DNA of 6,869 nt. It comes from Gammaproteobacteria bacterium. Lineage in GTDB: Bacteria > Pseudomonadota > Gammaproteobacteria > GRL18. Where the stretch lies: NCBI GenBank assembly GCA_030632625.1, contig DAOVUK010000171.1, positions 1 through 6,869 of the forward strand, written 5' to 3'. How positions within the stretch are numbered: the first letter of the stretch is position 1; each line of letters opens with the position of its first letter. Position numbers and translations under genes: made by a program. The notes beneath the pieces were generated by a model. That model was not told where the DNA came from, did not search any database, and saw only the letters and a program-made list of their open reading frames with translations. Positions 6,350-6,869 of the stretch are shown piece after piece.

Positions 6350-6488
6350 AGATGTATTTTCCTAAAGTCCTGAGGCGTCATCGAGTTACAACGAATAAAA
6401 AATCGAGTAAAAGAACTCTGATCGGTAAAGCCTGTTTTACTGGCGATATCAGAGAGCGTCACCTTTGTTTTGCCAGGTCATTCTTAAT
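6343..6488 (-). pseudogene. Decayed C-terminal remnant of a second AraC-family regulator
   Basis: From 6482 down to the TAA at 6343-6345 the minus strand encodes a typical second helix-turn-helix and tail: VTLSDIASKTGFTDQSSF, TRFFIRCNSMTPQDFRK, then IHLK and stop. This is clearly related to the intact regulator (IVNIGKKIGFNDQSSFTRFFIRC) but not identical, so it is a diverged paralogue rather than a recent copy. Just upstream, another frame gives IKNDLA (6471-6488), equivalent to VKNQLA in the intact protein. Between GCA of this LA and the conserved T/SxxDIA block there are 11 bases where the intact protein has 27, a loss of 16 bases that shifts the frame. Upstream of 6488 no further AraC sequence can be found, so the N-terminal domain and first HTH are gone. 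No SD or start is available. Transcripts are unlikely to make a functional product. Confidence 0.85.
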
Positions 6489-6608
6489 TAATAACAATAA
6501 AAACCCGCATAAGCTTTTAAGTATAAACACCAATTGCGACTCAACTGGAATAGGATAAAATGACTCCTCCCCTCCAACGAAGTCACACTGAGTCAATATT
6601 AATGTTCT
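6489..6608. other. AT-rich intergenic DNA without recognisable feature
   Basis: This stretch lies between the AraC remnant and the repeat array. It has no convincing start with an SD, and no similarity to the missing part of the AraC gene could be seen. Apart from weak GACTCA/TGAGTC inverted bases I see nothing in it. Confidence 0.5.
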
Positions 6609-6729
6609 AAAAGGGGACATTAAAGGGGACAGGCTACTTTTCTTTGAGGACATAAAAGGGGACAGGCTACTTTTCTTTGAGGGACATAAAAGGGGACAGA
6701 CATAAAAGGGGACAGGCTACTTTTCTTTG
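6609..6729 (+). repeat. Array of GGGGACAGGCTACTTTTC repeat units (REP/RAYT-associated type)
   Basis: Three full units containing AAAGGGGACAGGCTACTTTTC (reported in pieces: GGGGACAGG then CTACTTTTCTTTG) start at about 6622, 6655 and 6705. Two short partial units with only AAAAGGGGACA lie at 6609-6619 and 6688-6699. Units are joined by ACATA spacers. The CTGTCCCCTTTT core on the complementary strand is, from memory, common next to REP-associated Y1 tyrosine transposase genes in gammaproteobacteria. No such transposase is in this window. Short minus-strand open frames here are artefacts of the repeats. Confidence 0.85.
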
Positions 6730-6807
6730 TTAAGGAGAAGGTGTCAGAAGGTGAGTGGTAGGTAAGAGTGTTGAAAAGTAGCCTGGAAAAGTAGCCTGTC
6801 CCCTTTT
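6704..6807. repeat. MITE/BIME-like inverted repeat pair with 22-bp arms
   Basis: The last forward unit (6704-6725) and an inverted unit (6786-6807) are perfect reverse complements over 22 bases, with a 60-base spacer. A further partial inverted unit (GAAAAGTAGCCTG, 6773-6785) lies inside. The right arm ends directly against the tatD fragment at 6808. The arrangement resembles a small non-autonomous element or a REP pair. Confidence 0.75.
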
Positions 6808-6869
6808 TCATTGAAACAGATGCTCCTTATCTTGCCCCGGTACCGATGAGAGGCAAAAGAAATCAGCCC
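6808..6869 (+). pseudogene. Second copy of a tatD internal fragment (5' truncated, runs off the window)
   Basis: These 62 bases match 37-98 with one substitution (G at 6859). In the tatD frame they encode IETDAPYLAPVPMRGKRNQP, Lys changed to Arg in the RGK-x-NQP motif, a position where E. coli YcfH has Glu. Upstream the frame meets TAG at 6792-6794 inside the repeat, so the fragment has no 5' part. Whether the rest of the tatD 3' end follows cannot be seen. Confidence 0.88.

Noticed and set aside
6352..6558. Plus-strand 68-codon frame
   Set aside because: It is the antisense of the AraC remnant, whose minus-strand translation matches the AraC family clearly.
6609..6810. CRISPR array
   Set aside because: The repeats are separated by very short, irregular and non-unique spacers, include truncated and inverted units, and no cas gene is present.
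6459..6811. Minus-strand 63- and 64-codon frames in the repeat region
   Set aside because: They are made of translated repeat units (RKVACPL and similar) with no SD; only the IKNDLA end of one is meaningful, as part of the AraC remnant.

Overview
The window looks like an AT-rich chromosomal segment from a gammaproteobacterium. The evidence is the YcfH-type TatD C-terminus, gammaproteobacterial-style exported proteins, clear AGGA-type ribosome binding sites and the intergenic repeat families. I cannot name a genus. No gene for RNA, CRISPR, integrase or transposase is visible.

Layout. (1) 1-206: 3' end of a TatD/YcfH-family nuclease gene, plus strand. (2) 207-426: AT-rich intergenic DNA with at most a 19-codon ORF. 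(3) 427-3067, all minus strand: an outer-membrane beta-barrel protein (427-1290); a two-gene operon read as DUF2092 lipoprotein-carrier-like periplasmic protein (1820-2563) then a small secreted RVGRPLTPVSVAGV protein with a Val/Pro tail (1489-1785); and a small secreted Asp/Arg-rich protein (2792-3067). A bidirectional terminator hairpin (1397-1443) separates the barrel gene from the operon, and a long palindromic repeat (2628-2708) lies upstream of the operon. (4) 3215-4225: an AraC-family regulator, minus strand, divergent from (5) an AI-2E/YdiK-family membrane protein (4542-5615) and an OmpA-domain periplasmic protein (5666-6295), both plus strand and probably co-transcribed, ending at a terminator hairpin (6309-6349). 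(6) 6343-6869: the decayed C-terminus of a second AraC regulator, an array of GGGGACAGGCTACTTTTC repeats, and a second copy of a piece of tatD running off the window.

The genes share an envelope theme: every intact protein except the AraC regulator is predicted to be exported or membrane-embedded. The AraC regulator probably acts on its divergent neighbours (permease and OmpA protein); this is inferred from layout only.

The most notable structural feature is that the whole segment lies between two nearly identical tatD stretches (37-98 and 6808-6869, 61 of 62 bases matching). The right copy starts directly after a repeat of a type often seen near REP-associated (Y1/RAYT) transposases. This points to a recent duplication, a mobile-element-associated rearrangement or an assembly artefact. 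The sequence beyond the window would decide between these.
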